DNA of 64,000 bases from Gloeothece verrucosa PCC 7822. GTDB taxonomy: Bacteria; Cyanobacteriota; Cyanobacteriia; Cyanobacteriales; Microcystaceae. How positions within the stretch are numbered: the stretch's first letter is position 1; every line of letters starts with the position of its first letter. Shown here piece by piece: positions 1-9,079 of the stretch. Location: assembly GCF_000147335.1 (NCBI RefSeq), contig NC_014501.1, positions 4,232,001 to 4,296,000 of the forward strand. The letters are read 5' to 3'. The notes under the pieces were generated by a model that was given only the letters and a program-made list of their open reading frames with translations, was not told where the DNA came from and did no database searches. The position numbers and the translations under genes were made by a program.

Positions 1-180
1 AAGCGGCATACCCGAAACCCCATGAATTTTTGCGCCTTTGTATTCTTTGAGTCCACCTTCAGGACAAACCACTAACACTTGATCGCCGTTGCGTTGTAAA
101 TGTTCTACTGTATGACGTAAGCGGGTAACAATTCCATCTATTTTCGGTAAAAAGGTTTCTGTAAAAAGGGCAATTCTCAT
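1..180 (-). CDS. sqdX: Sulfoquinovosyltransferase SqdX, N-terminal fragment
   Basis: This is the first 60 codons of a GT4-type glycosyltransferase; the rest lies beyond the window edge. The start ATG is at 178-180 and the protein begins MRIALFTETFLPKIDGIV, the conserved N-terminus of cyanobacterial SqdX, followed by a Rossmann strand (DQVLVVCPEGG). SqdX transfers sulfoquinovose from UDP-sulfoquinovose to diacylglycerol, making the thylakoid sulfolipid SQDG. It follows sqdB on the same strand, as in other cyanobacteria, but here a broken DUF4291 gene lies between them. The assignment rests on the N-terminus and the neighbour. Confidence 0.85.
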   Translation of the reverse strand, partial: MRIALFTETFLPKIDGIVTRLRHTVEHLQRNGDQVLVVCPEGGLKEYKGAKIHGVSGMPL

Positions 181-185
181 AACAA

Positions 186-559
186 TTAAGAAATTGATAA
201 ACCTAATTTTTTAGCCGTCTCTAAATGACTGACCGGATAAATTTTCTCACAAGGGGTTAACAACTGCATCCAGTCATTTTTCTCCACCGAGGAGTATTGT
301 TGTTTGACAAAATCTGAGATATCCTCTATATGGACAATCCAGTCTTTTGAATAATGGAATAATACTTCATCCAACTCATTCTATTTAAGCTGAATTGTCC
401 ACCGAAATAACCATGAGTGGCAGCAAAGTTTCCTATTTCAGGACGATAGGCCTGATCAACCACCACAGATTTATCGTCAAACTGTGCTAAGATTTGACGA
501 CCCTCTCTCGGCCATTGTTTGACTTCTGTTAAATAGGGTTCTACTGCCAACCTCACCAC
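186..559 (-). pseudogene. DUF4291 gene remnant, deleted and frameshifted
   Basis: The N-terminal part (559 down to about 380) reads TEVKQWPREGRQILAQFDD, then QAYRPEIGNFAATHGYFGG and NRMSW, the conserved start of DUF4291 proteins. The family normally continues with about 80-90 residues (IKPNFLWMMYRSGWG...). Here that middle is missing and the C-terminal part (KDWIVHIEDISDFV, LLTPCEKIYPV) follows in another frame (374-186). The simplest reading is one internal deletion plus a frameshift, leaving two short open frames of 77 and 62 codons. DUF4291 has no established function that I can assign. It separates sqdX and sqdB. Confidence 0.7.
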
Positions 560-569
560 ATTTCACTGA

Positions 570-1739
<1,170 letters not shown>

Positions 1740-1911
1740 TTATTGTTTAATCTTCCGGTTAATGTACCAGGTATTGGTACCCTTTAGACCATTTAATCTT
1801 AATTCTATAGATCTGATGGGAAACCCGATCATTCTGTAGACTTATTTGTTAATTAACTTTTAATTTCTTTATAATCCCTTTTTTAAGAACAAAGGTTATC
1901 GGAGGAATCAT

Positions 1912-2295
1912 CTATTTGATCCCCCAAGAAGCCGCCACTATACATCCCCATCCGACTAAAAAGGCGATGCCTCCTAGAGGTGTAATGGCTCCTAACCATT
2001 TTATGCCGCTTAGACTCAGAGCATATAAACTTCCCGAAAAGAGGGCTACACCAGCAATAAAAGCGATTCCGGCAGCCGTTAATAGATTTTGCGGGATTTC
2101 CGGGCGAGTCAATAAAACGGCGACTAATAACAATGCTAGGGCATGATACATCTGATATTTTGTCCCCGTTTCAAAAATTTGTAGCATTCGTTCTGTTAAT
2201 CTTTCTTTAAGTGCATGACTAGCAAATGCTCCGGCGGCACCCGATAATCCGGCTAAAATTGCTCCTATCATGAGAAATATCTTCATGCTCATCAT
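1912..2295 (-). CDS. DUF423 family inner-membrane protein
   Basis: A 127-residue hydrophobic protein with about four membrane segments. The hallmark sequences are the N-terminal GAILAGLSGAAGAFASHALK, then FETGTKYQMYHALALL and the C-terminal GWGCIVAASW. These match the DUF423 (YgdD/YwdK-like) family, whose function is not known. In-frame ATGs at 2293-2295, 2290-2292 and 2284-2286 leave the exact start open. It is divergent from the AAA ATPase at 2357, and the gap of about 60 bp must hold both promoters. Confidence 0.85.
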   Translation of the reverse strand: MMSMKIFLMIGAILAGLSGAAGAFASHALKERLTERMLQIFETGTKYQMYHALALLLVAVLLTRPEIPQNLLTAAGIAFIAGVALFSGSLYALSLSGIKWLGAITPLGGIAFLVGWGCIVAASWGIK

Positions 2296-2356
2296 TCTTG
2301 TAATGGGAATTTTTGGGTATATTGTTAACCATAATCAATCAGCCGCTTAATGTCAA

Positions 2357-3463
2357 ATGCTTACCCAAATCGAATTACAAGGCTATAAATCTGTTAAACA
2401 TCTGAGTTTAGAATTAGATAAAATCAATATTTTGATTGGAGCGAATGGAGCCGGAAAATCGAATTTTATCTCTTTTTTTAAGTTGTTAAGATGGATGATG
2501 CAATCTCCCGGTCAACTTCAGTTTTATATTAGTCAATCTGGAGGAGCAAACGCACTTCTTTTTGATGGGGTAGCTGTCACTCCTCAGCTAGAAGCTTTTT
2601 TAAGGTTTCAAACGGATAGAGGCAACAATGATTATAGTATCAGACTATTTCATGCTGCCGCCGATACTTTAATATTTGCGGATGAAAAATATCGGTTTTC
2701 TGATTCTACCTTTCCTAATGAAGCTCCTTGGAAATATCTTGATGCTGGTCATCGAGAATCAAAATTAATAGATTTAGCTGAACAAGGAGACCTTACAGCT
2801 AGAACGATTCGGAGTTTGATTCAAAAAGACTGTGTGGTTTATCAATTTCATAATACCTCAGAAACAGCTAAAATTAGACACAAATGGAATATTGATGGTA
2901 GCCGATATCTTAGAGAAGATGGCGCGAATTTAGCTGCTTTTCTCTTAAGACTTCGGGAGCATGAGCCTAAAGCTTATCATAGAATTGTAGAAACCTTGAG
3001 ACAAATTGCTCCTTTTTTTGCTGATTTTGTCCTTGAAAATGTTTATAATAGTGTACTTTTACAGTGGCGCGAAGAGAAAAGTGACCGAATTTTTAGTTCC
3101 TATCAAGCCTCAGATGGAACTTTAAGAACAATGGCTTTAATTGCTTTGTTATTACAACCAAAAGAAGACCTGCCGGATGTCATTATTTTAGATGAGCCGG
3201 AACTTGGTTTACACCCTTTTGCTATTAATATTATTGCTGGTTTAATTCAAAGTATTTCTCTTCATACTCAGGTGATTTTGGCAACTCAGTCAGCTATGCT
3301 GATTGATTATTTTGAACCAGAAGATATTATTGTTGTTGAAAGAAAAAATAGAGAATCAATATTTCATAGGCTAAATTCTCAAGAATTAAAAGAGTGGTTA
3401 GAGCGATATTCAATATCAGAACTTTGGGATAAAAATGTGATTGGAGGAAGGCCGAGTAAATGA
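2357..3463 (+). CDS. AAA family ATPase (OLD/RecF-like)
   Basis: A 368-residue ABC-type AAA ATPase. Walker A is INILIGANGAGKSNFISFF near residues 27-43, following the typical N-terminal LQGYKSVK strand. The signature region is YQASDGTLRTMALIALLL, and Walker B is VIILDEPELGLHP. An H-loop-like ILATQSAMLIDYF follows, so the ATPase core is complete. Its stop overlaps the ATG of the DUF4276 gene (ATGA), so the two are translationally coupled. ATPase plus TOPRIM-like partner gene pairs of this architecture occur in anti-phage systems (OLD, PARIS-like). A defence role here is inferred from that arrangement, not shown. Confidence 0.85.
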   Translation: MLTQIELQGYKSVKHLSLELDKINILIGANGAGKSNFISFFKLLRWMMQSPGQLQFYISQSGGANALLFDGVAVTPQLEAFLRFQTDRGNNDYSIRLFHAAADTLIFADEKYRFSDSTFPNEAPWKYLDAGHRESKLIDLAEQGDLTARTIRSLIQKDCVVYQFHNTSETAKIRHKWNIDGSRYLREDGANLAAFLLRLREHEPKAYHRIVETLRQIAPFFADFVLENVYNSVLLQWREEKSDRIFSSYQASDGTLRTMALIALLLQPKEDLPDVIILDEPELGLHPFAINIIAGLIQSISLHTQVILATQSAMLIDYFEPEDIIVVERKNRESIFHRLNSQELKEWLERYSISELWDKNVIGGRPSK

Positions 3464-4140
3464 TTCGACTACATATTATTGCTGAAGGACAGACAGAAGA
3501 AACTTTTGTTAATAATATTTTGTGTGAGCATTTAGGAAGTTTTAATATTTCCACTGATGTTCGTTGTGTGGAAACTGGTCGTCGTCAAAATAAAATATAT
3601 AGAGGCGGATTGTTAGATTATGAAAAAGCTAAAAAAGATCTTGAACTATGGCTGAAACACGATCAGAAAACAGATGCCCGTTTTACAACGATGTTTGATC
3701 TATATGCTTTACCTGATAATTTTCCCAAATTTGAGGAAGCTAAAAAAAATAGAGATCCTTATCAAAGGATAAAAGAATTAGAAAGTGCTTTTAAAGAAGA
3801 GATAGCAGACTCAAGATTTATTCCCTATATTCAACTTCATGAATTTGAAGCATTGATTTTTTCAGACCCTTCTAAAATAAGTATTGAGTTTATTGAAGAA
3901 GAATATCAAAAACCTATTGATAAGTTAATTGATTTATCTAATTCTGTTGACTCTCCTGAATTAATTAATGATGGAGAAGAAACCGCCCCTTCAAAAAGAA
4001 TTATTCAACTCATACCAGCTTATGAAGGCGCTAAAGTTTCAGCCGCTTACAATATAGTTAAAGAGATTGGTTTACCGGTTATACGAGATAAATGTCCTCA
4101 TTTTAATGAATGGTTAACCACACTAGAAAACTTAAGTTAA
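3460..4140 (+). CDS. DUF4276 (TOPRIM-like) protein, partner of the AAA ATPase
   Basis: A 226-residue protein starting MIRLHIIAEGQTEETFVNNIL, the diagnostic DUF4276 N-terminus. The E of EGQTE corresponds to the catalytic glutamate of TOPRIM-like folds. Acidic segments TTMFDLYALPD and IPYIQLHEFEALIFSDP supply the other putative metal ligands. It overlaps the upstream ATPase by 4 bp and ends next to a convergent DUF29 gene. By analogy with OLD, RloB and DUF4435 partners it may be the nuclease or effector half of a two-gene defence module. The fold relationship is family knowledge; activity here is inference. Confidence 0.8.
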   Translation: MIRLHIIAEGQTEETFVNNILCEHLGSFNISTDVRCVETGRRQNKIYRGGLLDYEKAKKDLELWLKHDQKTDARFTTMFDLYALPDNFPKFEEAKKNRDPYQRIKELESAFKEEIADSRFIPYIQLHEFEALIFSDPSKISIEFIEEEYQKPIDKLIDLSNSVDSPELINDGEETAPSKRIIQLIPAYEGAKVSAAYNIVKEIGLPVIRDKCPHFNEWLTTLENLS

Positions 4141-4148
4141 ATATAAAT

Positions 4149-4619
4149 TTAGCGATCTCCATAATAATCATCATCTAAAATTTGTTCTAAGCTAAAAGGA
4201 CACTCCGTTGGATATTCTGATTCAGCAGGTTTTCGGACTCCTAATTTTGCTAGTTTACTTTGTTTTATAGCCAGTTTTCGCGCATCTTTATAAGCCTCGT
4301 TTACCGCTTCAGGTAAATAGTTTTTATAAGAAGGATTTTCCGCAAGGTCTTTTTTAACTCGGGTTCGATGTTCAGCCGCCGAATCATACCAACTGCCTTT
4401 CATGGTATCAGGGGCATCAGCTTGTATTTTTAATTTCAGTAAATGGGTAATTAATACCATTAAATTACTAATAAAAGCCCGTTTTTCTGATCGTCCCAGA
4501 TCTTCTAATTCTTGCAGTAAATGCTCCCAGTCAACTTGATTAAATTGACCTTCTCGGATTTGTTGAATAGTGGTTTCTCGCCACTGGTTAAAGTCTTGGT
4601 CATAAAGGGTATTTGTCAT
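4149..4619 (-). CDS. DUF29 family protein
   Basis: A 156-residue protein with the DUF29 core: LYDQDFNQWRETTIQQIREG, then VDWEHLLQELEDLGRSEKR, HLLKLKIQ and SWYDSAAEHRTRVKKDL. DUF29 proteins are mostly cyanobacterial, often in many copies, and predicted helical; no function is established. It converges on the DUF4276 gene with an 8-bp gap and lies 7 bp downstream of the endonuclease V stop, probably sharing its transcript. Confidence 0.85.
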   Translation of the reverse strand: MTNTLYDQDFNQWRETTIQQIREGQFNQVDWEHLLQELEDLGRSEKRAFISNLMVLITHLLKLKIQADAPDTMKGSWYDSAAEHRTRVKKDLAENPSYKNYLPEAVNEAYKDARKLAIKQSKLAKLGVRKPAESEYPTECPFSLEQILDDDYYGDR

Positions 4620-4626
4620 CGGTTAT

Positions 4627-5319
4627 TTATTGCTCAAACAAAGGATTATTCACTATTACTCTACTCAATTTATCGGCTAAACGAGTAGTTTCTGGTAAGC
4701 GATATTTCGTCAGACATTTAAACACATAATCTCGGGCAGTAGCAAGGCTGATCCGATGTCCGACAGATACATATAAAGGTTTAACATTAGTGCGCGAACG
4801 CACCACAGCGCCAATGATTTCACCGCGATCTTTTAACTCTACCCACTGCCCTTTTTCTGGGGGTAATTCTGTATGTTTTCCCACTAAGATTGATTTGGCT
4901 ACCCCGATAGTAGGTACATCGATGAGTACCCCTAAATGACAGGCAATTCCAAAGCGGCGAGGATGAGCTATTCCTTGACCATCACATATAATTAAATCAG
5001 GCGTAATGGTCAGTTTTTCTAAGGCTTGAAGGATGCCGGGAATTTCCCGAAACGAGAGAAAACCTGGAATATAAGGAAAACAAGTGGGAAGGGTTGTGAT
5101 CGCACTGTCGACTAATTGTAAATCTGGGAAACTTAATACCGCTACAGCCGCCTGAGTTATAGTGTAATTATCTTTAAACCCCACATCTACACCAGCAACA
5201 TAATGAATATCTCCTAATCTATCTTCTGTAATGACTTGATTGCGGAGTTTTGTTTGGATTAAGGTTGCTTCTTCAAGGGTTGTTGGCCAAGTTGAAAGGG
5301 AAGGTATTTTTAGTTTTGA
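4627..5319 (-). CDS. nfi: Endonuclease V (deoxyinosine 3' endonuclease)
   Basis: The core motifs of endonuclease V are present: YVAGVDVGF (first catalytic Asp), then GFLSFREIPGIL, LIICDGQGIAHPRRFGIACH, PTIGVAKSILVG and PLYVSVGHRISL. The enzyme cleaves DNA 3' to deoxyinosine and starts repair of deaminated adenine. The open frame extends to a TTG at 5350-5352. I prefer the GTG at 5317-5319 (SKLKIPSLSTWP follows), but neither start has a strong ribosome binding site. It is divergent from the DUF1622 gene at 5357. Confidence 0.9.
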   Translation of the reverse strand, partial: SKLKIPSLSTWPTTLEEATLIQTKLRNQVITEDRLGDIHYVAGVDVGFKDNYTITQAAVAVLSFPDLQLVDSAITTLPTCFPYIPGFLSFREIPGILQALEKLTITPDLIICDGQGIAHPRRFGIACHLGVLIDVPTIGVAKSILVGKHTELPPEKGQWVELKDRGEIIGAVVRSRTNVKPLYVSVGHRISLATARDYVFKCLTKYRLPETTRLADKLSRVIVNNPLFEQ

Positions 5320-5356
5320 CACAAATCTTAGAGAACCGATAAATTTTAACAATTAT

Positions 5357-5719
5357 ATGGAACCATTAGTCAAAAGTTTAGCCGCTTTAGTTCATCTTGG
5401 GCAAACCGTTTTAGAATTCATGGCTGTTTTATGTATCTTTTCGGGTTTAATTGTGACAGTTCAATTAATTTTTACTCTTTTGAATCGAAACCATGCTTTT
5501 CCTTTTTTAGAGATTCGGGTACGTTTTGGGACTTGGTTAGTTTTGGCCTTGGAATTTCAACTCGGTTCTGATATTCTAGGTACTACAGTGGCCCCCTCGT
5601 TTGAAGATTTAGCCCGATTAGCCATTATCGCTGTCATTCGTACTTTTTTAAACTATTTTCTCAATAAAGAATTAGAGGCTTGCCAAGTCCTGCAAAAACG
5701 TACAGAGCAATTAAATTAA
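5357..5719 (+). CDS. DUF1622 family membrane protein
   Basis: A 120-residue protein from the ATG at 5357 (MEPLVKSLAALVHLGQTVLE). It has three predicted membrane segments: LEFMAVLCIFSGLIVTVQLI, FGTWLVLALEFQLGSDIL and DLARLAIIAVIRTFLNYFL. The FGTWLVLALEFQLGSDIL pattern is the recognised core of DUF1622. The frame is open upstream to 5240, but that stretch overlaps the 5' end of nfi and has no family similarity. Function is unknown. It converges on the DUF2839 gene. Confidence 0.8.
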   Translation: MEPLVKSLAALVHLGQTVLEFMAVLCIFSGLIVTVQLIFTLLNRNHAFPFLEIRVRFGTWLVLALEFQLGSDILGTTVAPSFEDLARLAIIAVIRTFLNYFLNKELEACQVLQKRTEQLN

Positions 5720-5728
5720 ACCGTGCCG

Positions 5729-5941
5729 CTACTGAACATTCCACCAACCGAAGGCAGGTCCGATGACTCGAACAGTCACCCACACAGCCGCCATGACACC
5801 AATTCCCACCCAAGCGCCTGTAGTAGTGATTTTATAAGCTTGTTCCGCTTGGGCCTTAGTGATAGGTAGCCAAGGAAAGATGTTTTCTTCTTGACCATAT
5901 TTTTCCCCGAGGGCTTCTTTGCGACGCTTTGAATCTCCCAT
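5729..5941 (-). CDS. DUF2839 small membrane protein
   Basis: A 70-residue cyanobacterial protein starting MGDSKRRKEALGEKYGQEE, followed by PWLPITKAQAEQAYKITT and one membrane helix (GAWVGIGVMAAVWVTVRVIG) near the C-terminus. This is the DUF2839 layout, with a basic cytosolic N-terminus and a single C-terminal helix. Function is unknown. It converges on DUF1622, with 9 bp between the stops. Confidence 0.85.
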   Translation of the reverse strand: MGDSKRRKEALGEKYGQEENIFPWLPITKAQAEQAYKITTTGAWVGIGVMAAVWVTVRVIGPAFGWWNVQ

Positions 5942-6016
5942 AATATACCTTTTGAACGTCTTGTTTGATCATAGCGTGTCTTGGCAAAAACCGAGGCGAT
6001 ACCCCGAAAACAGTTC

Positions 6017-6186
6017 GTAGGGTGTGTTAGACGGGGAAAATTTTTGTCATGACTTAAATTTAACAATCCATCGTAATACCATTTTTCCCTAATCATACAA
6101 TTAACCCCCCTCTTTAGCCCCCCTTGATAAGGGGGGTTGGGGGGATAAAACGCAGCTTCATGGAAAATTGGTATAACGCACCCTAC
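6017..6186. mobile_element. MITE-like palindromic repeat element
   Basis: A non-coding block of about 170 bp bounded by GTAGGGTGTGTTA (6017-6029) and its inverted near-copy TAACGCACCCTAC (6174-6186; 12 of 13 positions pair). Just inside, TAATACCATTTTTCC (about 6075) pairs imperfectly with GGAAAATTGGTATAA near 6162. The middle holds a strong hairpin, CCCCCCTT (6118-6125), GAT, AAGGGGGG (6129-6136). Ends of this type recur in cyanobacterial genomes as non-autonomous elements. A degenerate relative of the end sequence is at about 48743-48775. Confidence 0.6.
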
Positions 6187-6190
6187 TTTT

Positions 6191-8764
6191 TCACTTTTTG
6201 TCAAGCAAATTTCCTAACATATTGCCAATTAAAGGAAGTTGTCCGATAACCATTTTCATTAATTCTAGAAAAGATTTTTCTGATAAACGATCATCTTGAC
6301 GCAATTGTAAAGCCCCAATTAAAGGAACAAATAAAATACCAGCAATGATGACTAAACCAAGAGACAAAACCGGTAAACTACCCGCTAAAAAGCCAATTAA
6401 AGCAACAACAACCACAAAGATAAATAAATAAAACAAACCATTTGCCCAAGCACTTTTAAACCTAATATTTTTTTGGGGGTATTCTTCCATATTCACATTT
6501 CCTTTAAGATTATGTATATTGATCTGTTTTTCAATATTTACAAAAGTTGTCAAAGCCGCTTTTTCTTCCTCCTGTTGTTTCGATAGCTTTTGACTGTCCA
6601 TAACATCATCTATCAATCCCTGCACATTAACCATTTGAAAGCTTTTCTGACATTGTATCTCAGGTTGTCTATTTTCTATAAACCATTTTAACCCTTTTTC
6701 ATAATCATAAAAGTGAGGTTCTTGACTATCTTTACAAGTCCCACAGTTGCAGGGTATTAATTTTTTATATTTCAGTTGATGATAAGACTGATGAATTTTA
6801 TCGAGTTCATAGGTAACAGTAGTCATTAAGTCACGTTTATATTTGCCCACCACTCTAATTTTTATTTCTCGTTTCCCGTAGTTTTCTATAACTTCTGCTT
6901 TCGTCTCATCTTTATTTAAAATAACTCCTTCTTTCCATACATATTTCTGCTGTTCGATATAACCATTCATTTCGACAATAAAGCGGCTAATAATTCCTTT
7001 TGGCATAAAATCATAAGTATAGCGGAGAATCAGATTATTAGATTCCTTCCAGTTATACTTAGGTGGGTTACGGTTTAAGAGTTGAGGAGCAATATAAGTA
7101 GTAACTTGGCTGTTTGGGACTTTATAACAGAGGTTAAACCTCATCATTAACGCTAAAAGTTCTCCTTGCATATTGTTATAGTCTTCTTGCTGCCAAATAT
7201 CGCTTAAGTCTGCCTCCCTAAACCGTCCGAAATTGTTGATAACGGTTTGATCATCGAGGACTTTATAAACCGCCGCCGTTCCCCATTCGGGTTTAAGGAT
7301 AACCGTTTTGTAGAGAAGTGATGTAGGAGAATCTTGAAAGTGAAGAATAACGCCGATATCATGGAGAAATTGACTTAGTTGTAATTGGCGTTTTCGCTGT
7401 TTAAATCCGTTATTTTCGCAGAGGCTTAAATATTCTTCTAAGCTAATATAATTGCGAGGATCTTTTTCTAAGGCATCTCTCACTCTTGTCCAAGTTTTAG
7501 GTAGGGTTGAGCCGATGTGGGGAAGCTTTGATATATTATCTTTAATATGTGTAAGAATATCGTCTAGTCCTCGGTTAGTAGCAAGGTTAGTAGGCAAGAT
7601 TTCTTTAAGGTTTGTAAAGTCTCCTCTCAATTGCCGATCATTAATTTCCCGTTGACGGTCTTGTTTTTCGTTTTTGATGATTAAAAGAGGACTGTTATCA
7701 CTGAAGAGTTCAACGACATTTAACCAGTAATAAAAATCGGTATCTTCCTTACGGTTATCAGCTACTAGGACATAAAGAGAACGTTTTGTCAAGAAAAATT
7801 GATGAGTTTGATGATAAATTTCTTGTCCGCCAAAGTCCCAAATATTGACGCGATAATCTTGATTATCTCGGGTAAAAACCCATTTTTTGATATCTATGCC
7901 TTGGGTAGAATCTTCAGCCGCAGTAAGTTCATAGTCAGGGTTTTCTATTTTTTTAGCTAAGGATGTTTTACCAGCGCCGCCTTCACCGATGATGAGGAGT
8001 TTTGCTTCATATAAAGTATCTTCTCCTTCTTCTTGTTTTTGTCTAAAGTATTCTCGGATGGCTTCTATTCCCTGTTTTGCAACCTCTAAAGGAGGGGTTT
8101 CTAAAGGGTTGTTTCTTAAATCAAGTTCTTTCAAATTGACCAGGCGAGTAATAGATTCGGGGAGAGTCGTTAGTCGATTGTAACTTAAATCAAGTTCTCT
8201 CAAATTGACCAGGCGAGTAATAGATTCGGGGAGAATTGTTAGCCCATTGTTACTTAAACCAAGTACAGTCAAATTGACTAGGCGAGTAATAGATTCGGGG
8301 AGAGTCGTTAGTCCATTGGAACTTAAACCAAGTACAGTCAAATTGACCAGGCGAGTAATAGATTCGGGGAGAGTCGTTAGTCCATTGGAACTTAAACCAA
8401 GTACAGTCAAATTGACCAGGCGAGTAATAGATTCGGGGAGAGTCGTCAGTCCATTGGAACTTAAATAAAGTCTAGTCAAATTGACCAGGCAAGTAATAGA
8501 TTCGGGGAGAGTCGTTAGTCCATTGTTTCTTAAATCAAGTTCTGTCAAATTGACCAGGCGAGTAATAGATTCGGGTACGGAGGTCAAATGGTTGTAATTT
8601 AACGTCAAAACTTCCAACCATTCCAACTCAAAAACTTCTTCGGGAATTTTCGTTAATTTATCCTCATCTCTAGCAGTCCAATTAAGACTTAAATCTAATT
8701 GTGTCAGCCGCAATTCTTTTGCTTCTCGTATTTTGTCTAGGAAATGTTGAGGGATGTTGTTCAT
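6191..8764 (-). CDS. Leucine-rich-repeat Roc-COR GTPase (Roco protein)
   Basis: An 857-residue Roco protein. Residues about 20-235 hold leucine-rich repeats with a 23-residue period (VNLTVLGLSSNGLTTLPES type). The Roc GTPase follows: P-loop IIGEGGAGKTSLAKK near residue 260, switch I T in DSTQGIDIKKW, G3 WDFGGQEIYHQ, and a G4-like IIKNEKQD in place of canonical NKxD. The COR domain covers about 430-660. A small Cys cluster (IPCNCGTCKDS) lies near 690. Two hydrophobic helices near the C-terminus (LFYLFIFVVVVALIGFLAG and a following segment) suggest membrane anchoring. Roco proteins act as dimeric GTPase switches; the input sensed here is unknown. Confidence 0.93.
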   Translation of the reverse strand: MNNIPQHFLDKIREAKELRLTQLDLSLNWTARDEDKLTKIPEEVFELEWLEVLTLNYNHLTSVPESITRLVNLTELDLRNNGLTTLPESITCLVNLTRLYLSSNGLTTLPESITRLVNLTVLGLSSNGLTTLPESITRLVNLTVLGLSSNGLTTLPESITRLVNLTVLGLSNNGLTILPESITRLVNLRELDLSYNRLTTLPESITRLVNLKELDLRNNPLETPPLEVAKQGIEAIREYFRQKQEEGEDTLYEAKLLIIGEGGAGKTSLAKKIENPDYELTAAEDSTQGIDIKKWVFTRDNQDYRVNIWDFGGQEIYHQTHQFFLTKRSLYVLVADNRKEDTDFYYWLNVVELFSDNSPLLIIKNEKQDRQREINDRQLRGDFTNLKEILPTNLATNRGLDDILTHIKDNISKLPHIGSTLPKTWTRVRDALEKDPRNYISLEEYLSLCENNGFKQRKRQLQLSQFLHDIGVILHFQDSPTSLLYKTVILKPEWGTAAVYKVLDDQTVINNFGRFREADLSDIWQQEDYNNMQGELLALMMRFNLCYKVPNSQVTTYIAPQLLNRNPPKYNWKESNNLILRYTYDFMPKGIISRFIVEMNGYIEQQKYVWKEGVILNKDETKAEVIENYGKREIKIRVVGKYKRDLMTTVTYELDKIHQSYHQLKYKKLIPCNCGTCKDSQEPHFYDYEKGLKWFIENRQPEIQCQKSFQMVNVQGLIDDVMDSQKLSKQQEEEKAALTTFVNIEKQINIHNLKGNVNMEEYPQKNIRFKSAWANGLFYLFIFVVVVALIGFLAGSLPVLSLGLVIIAGILFVPLIGALQLRQDDRLSEKSFLELMKMVIGQLPLIGNMLGNLLDKK
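8118..8600. repeat. Seven 69-bp tandem repeats inside the Roco gene
   Basis: The sequence CAAATTGACCAGGCGAG and its variants recurs at exact 69-bp steps (8132, 8201, 8270, 8339, 8408, 8477, 8546). Each unit encodes one 23-residue leucine-rich repeat. Near-identity at the DNA level implies recent duplication or homogenisation, so repeat number may vary between strains. Confidence 0.9.
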
Positions 8765-9079
8765 CGTTCATCTATGAGTGGTAATACCTAGCCACCATCA
8801 AGAGCGGCTGATTGCTAAAATAACTTTAAAATACCCGAAATATAAATACTTACCCGAATTATAGCCCTATTTATCGGCTTGTACCAAGTATAGCTCATAG
8901 CTCGCGTAGGATAGCTCAGTTCGTATAGCCGCACCCTTCAAAGTTTAGGATCACAAGGAACACCTTAGACCTCTTGCACAACTCATTATTTTTGAAGAAA
9001 ACGAATAAAGGATCAAGCCTTTCCCCTTTCCCCTTTCCCCTTTTCCCGAATAAAAGCAAGAAGTCTCTTTAACCCTACC
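8765..9079. other. Intergenic region with CCCCTTT heptamer repeats
   Basis: No coding potential was recognised. It holds the promoter side of the Roco gene and, at 9019-9047, a tandem CCCCTTT tract typical of cyanobacterial heptanucleotide repeats. The same kind of tract recurs near 51523-51575, and a CCCCATT relative lies at 45694-45725. Confidence 0.6.

Noticed and set aside
5776..6204. 142-codon minus-strand frame
   Set aside because: It runs through the MITE-like repeat and the DUF2839 gene in another frame, and its translation has no family likeness.
8205..8468. Repetitive plus-strand frame opposite the LRR repeats
   Set aside because: It is the antisense reading of the 69-bp repeats, without a start signal or family.
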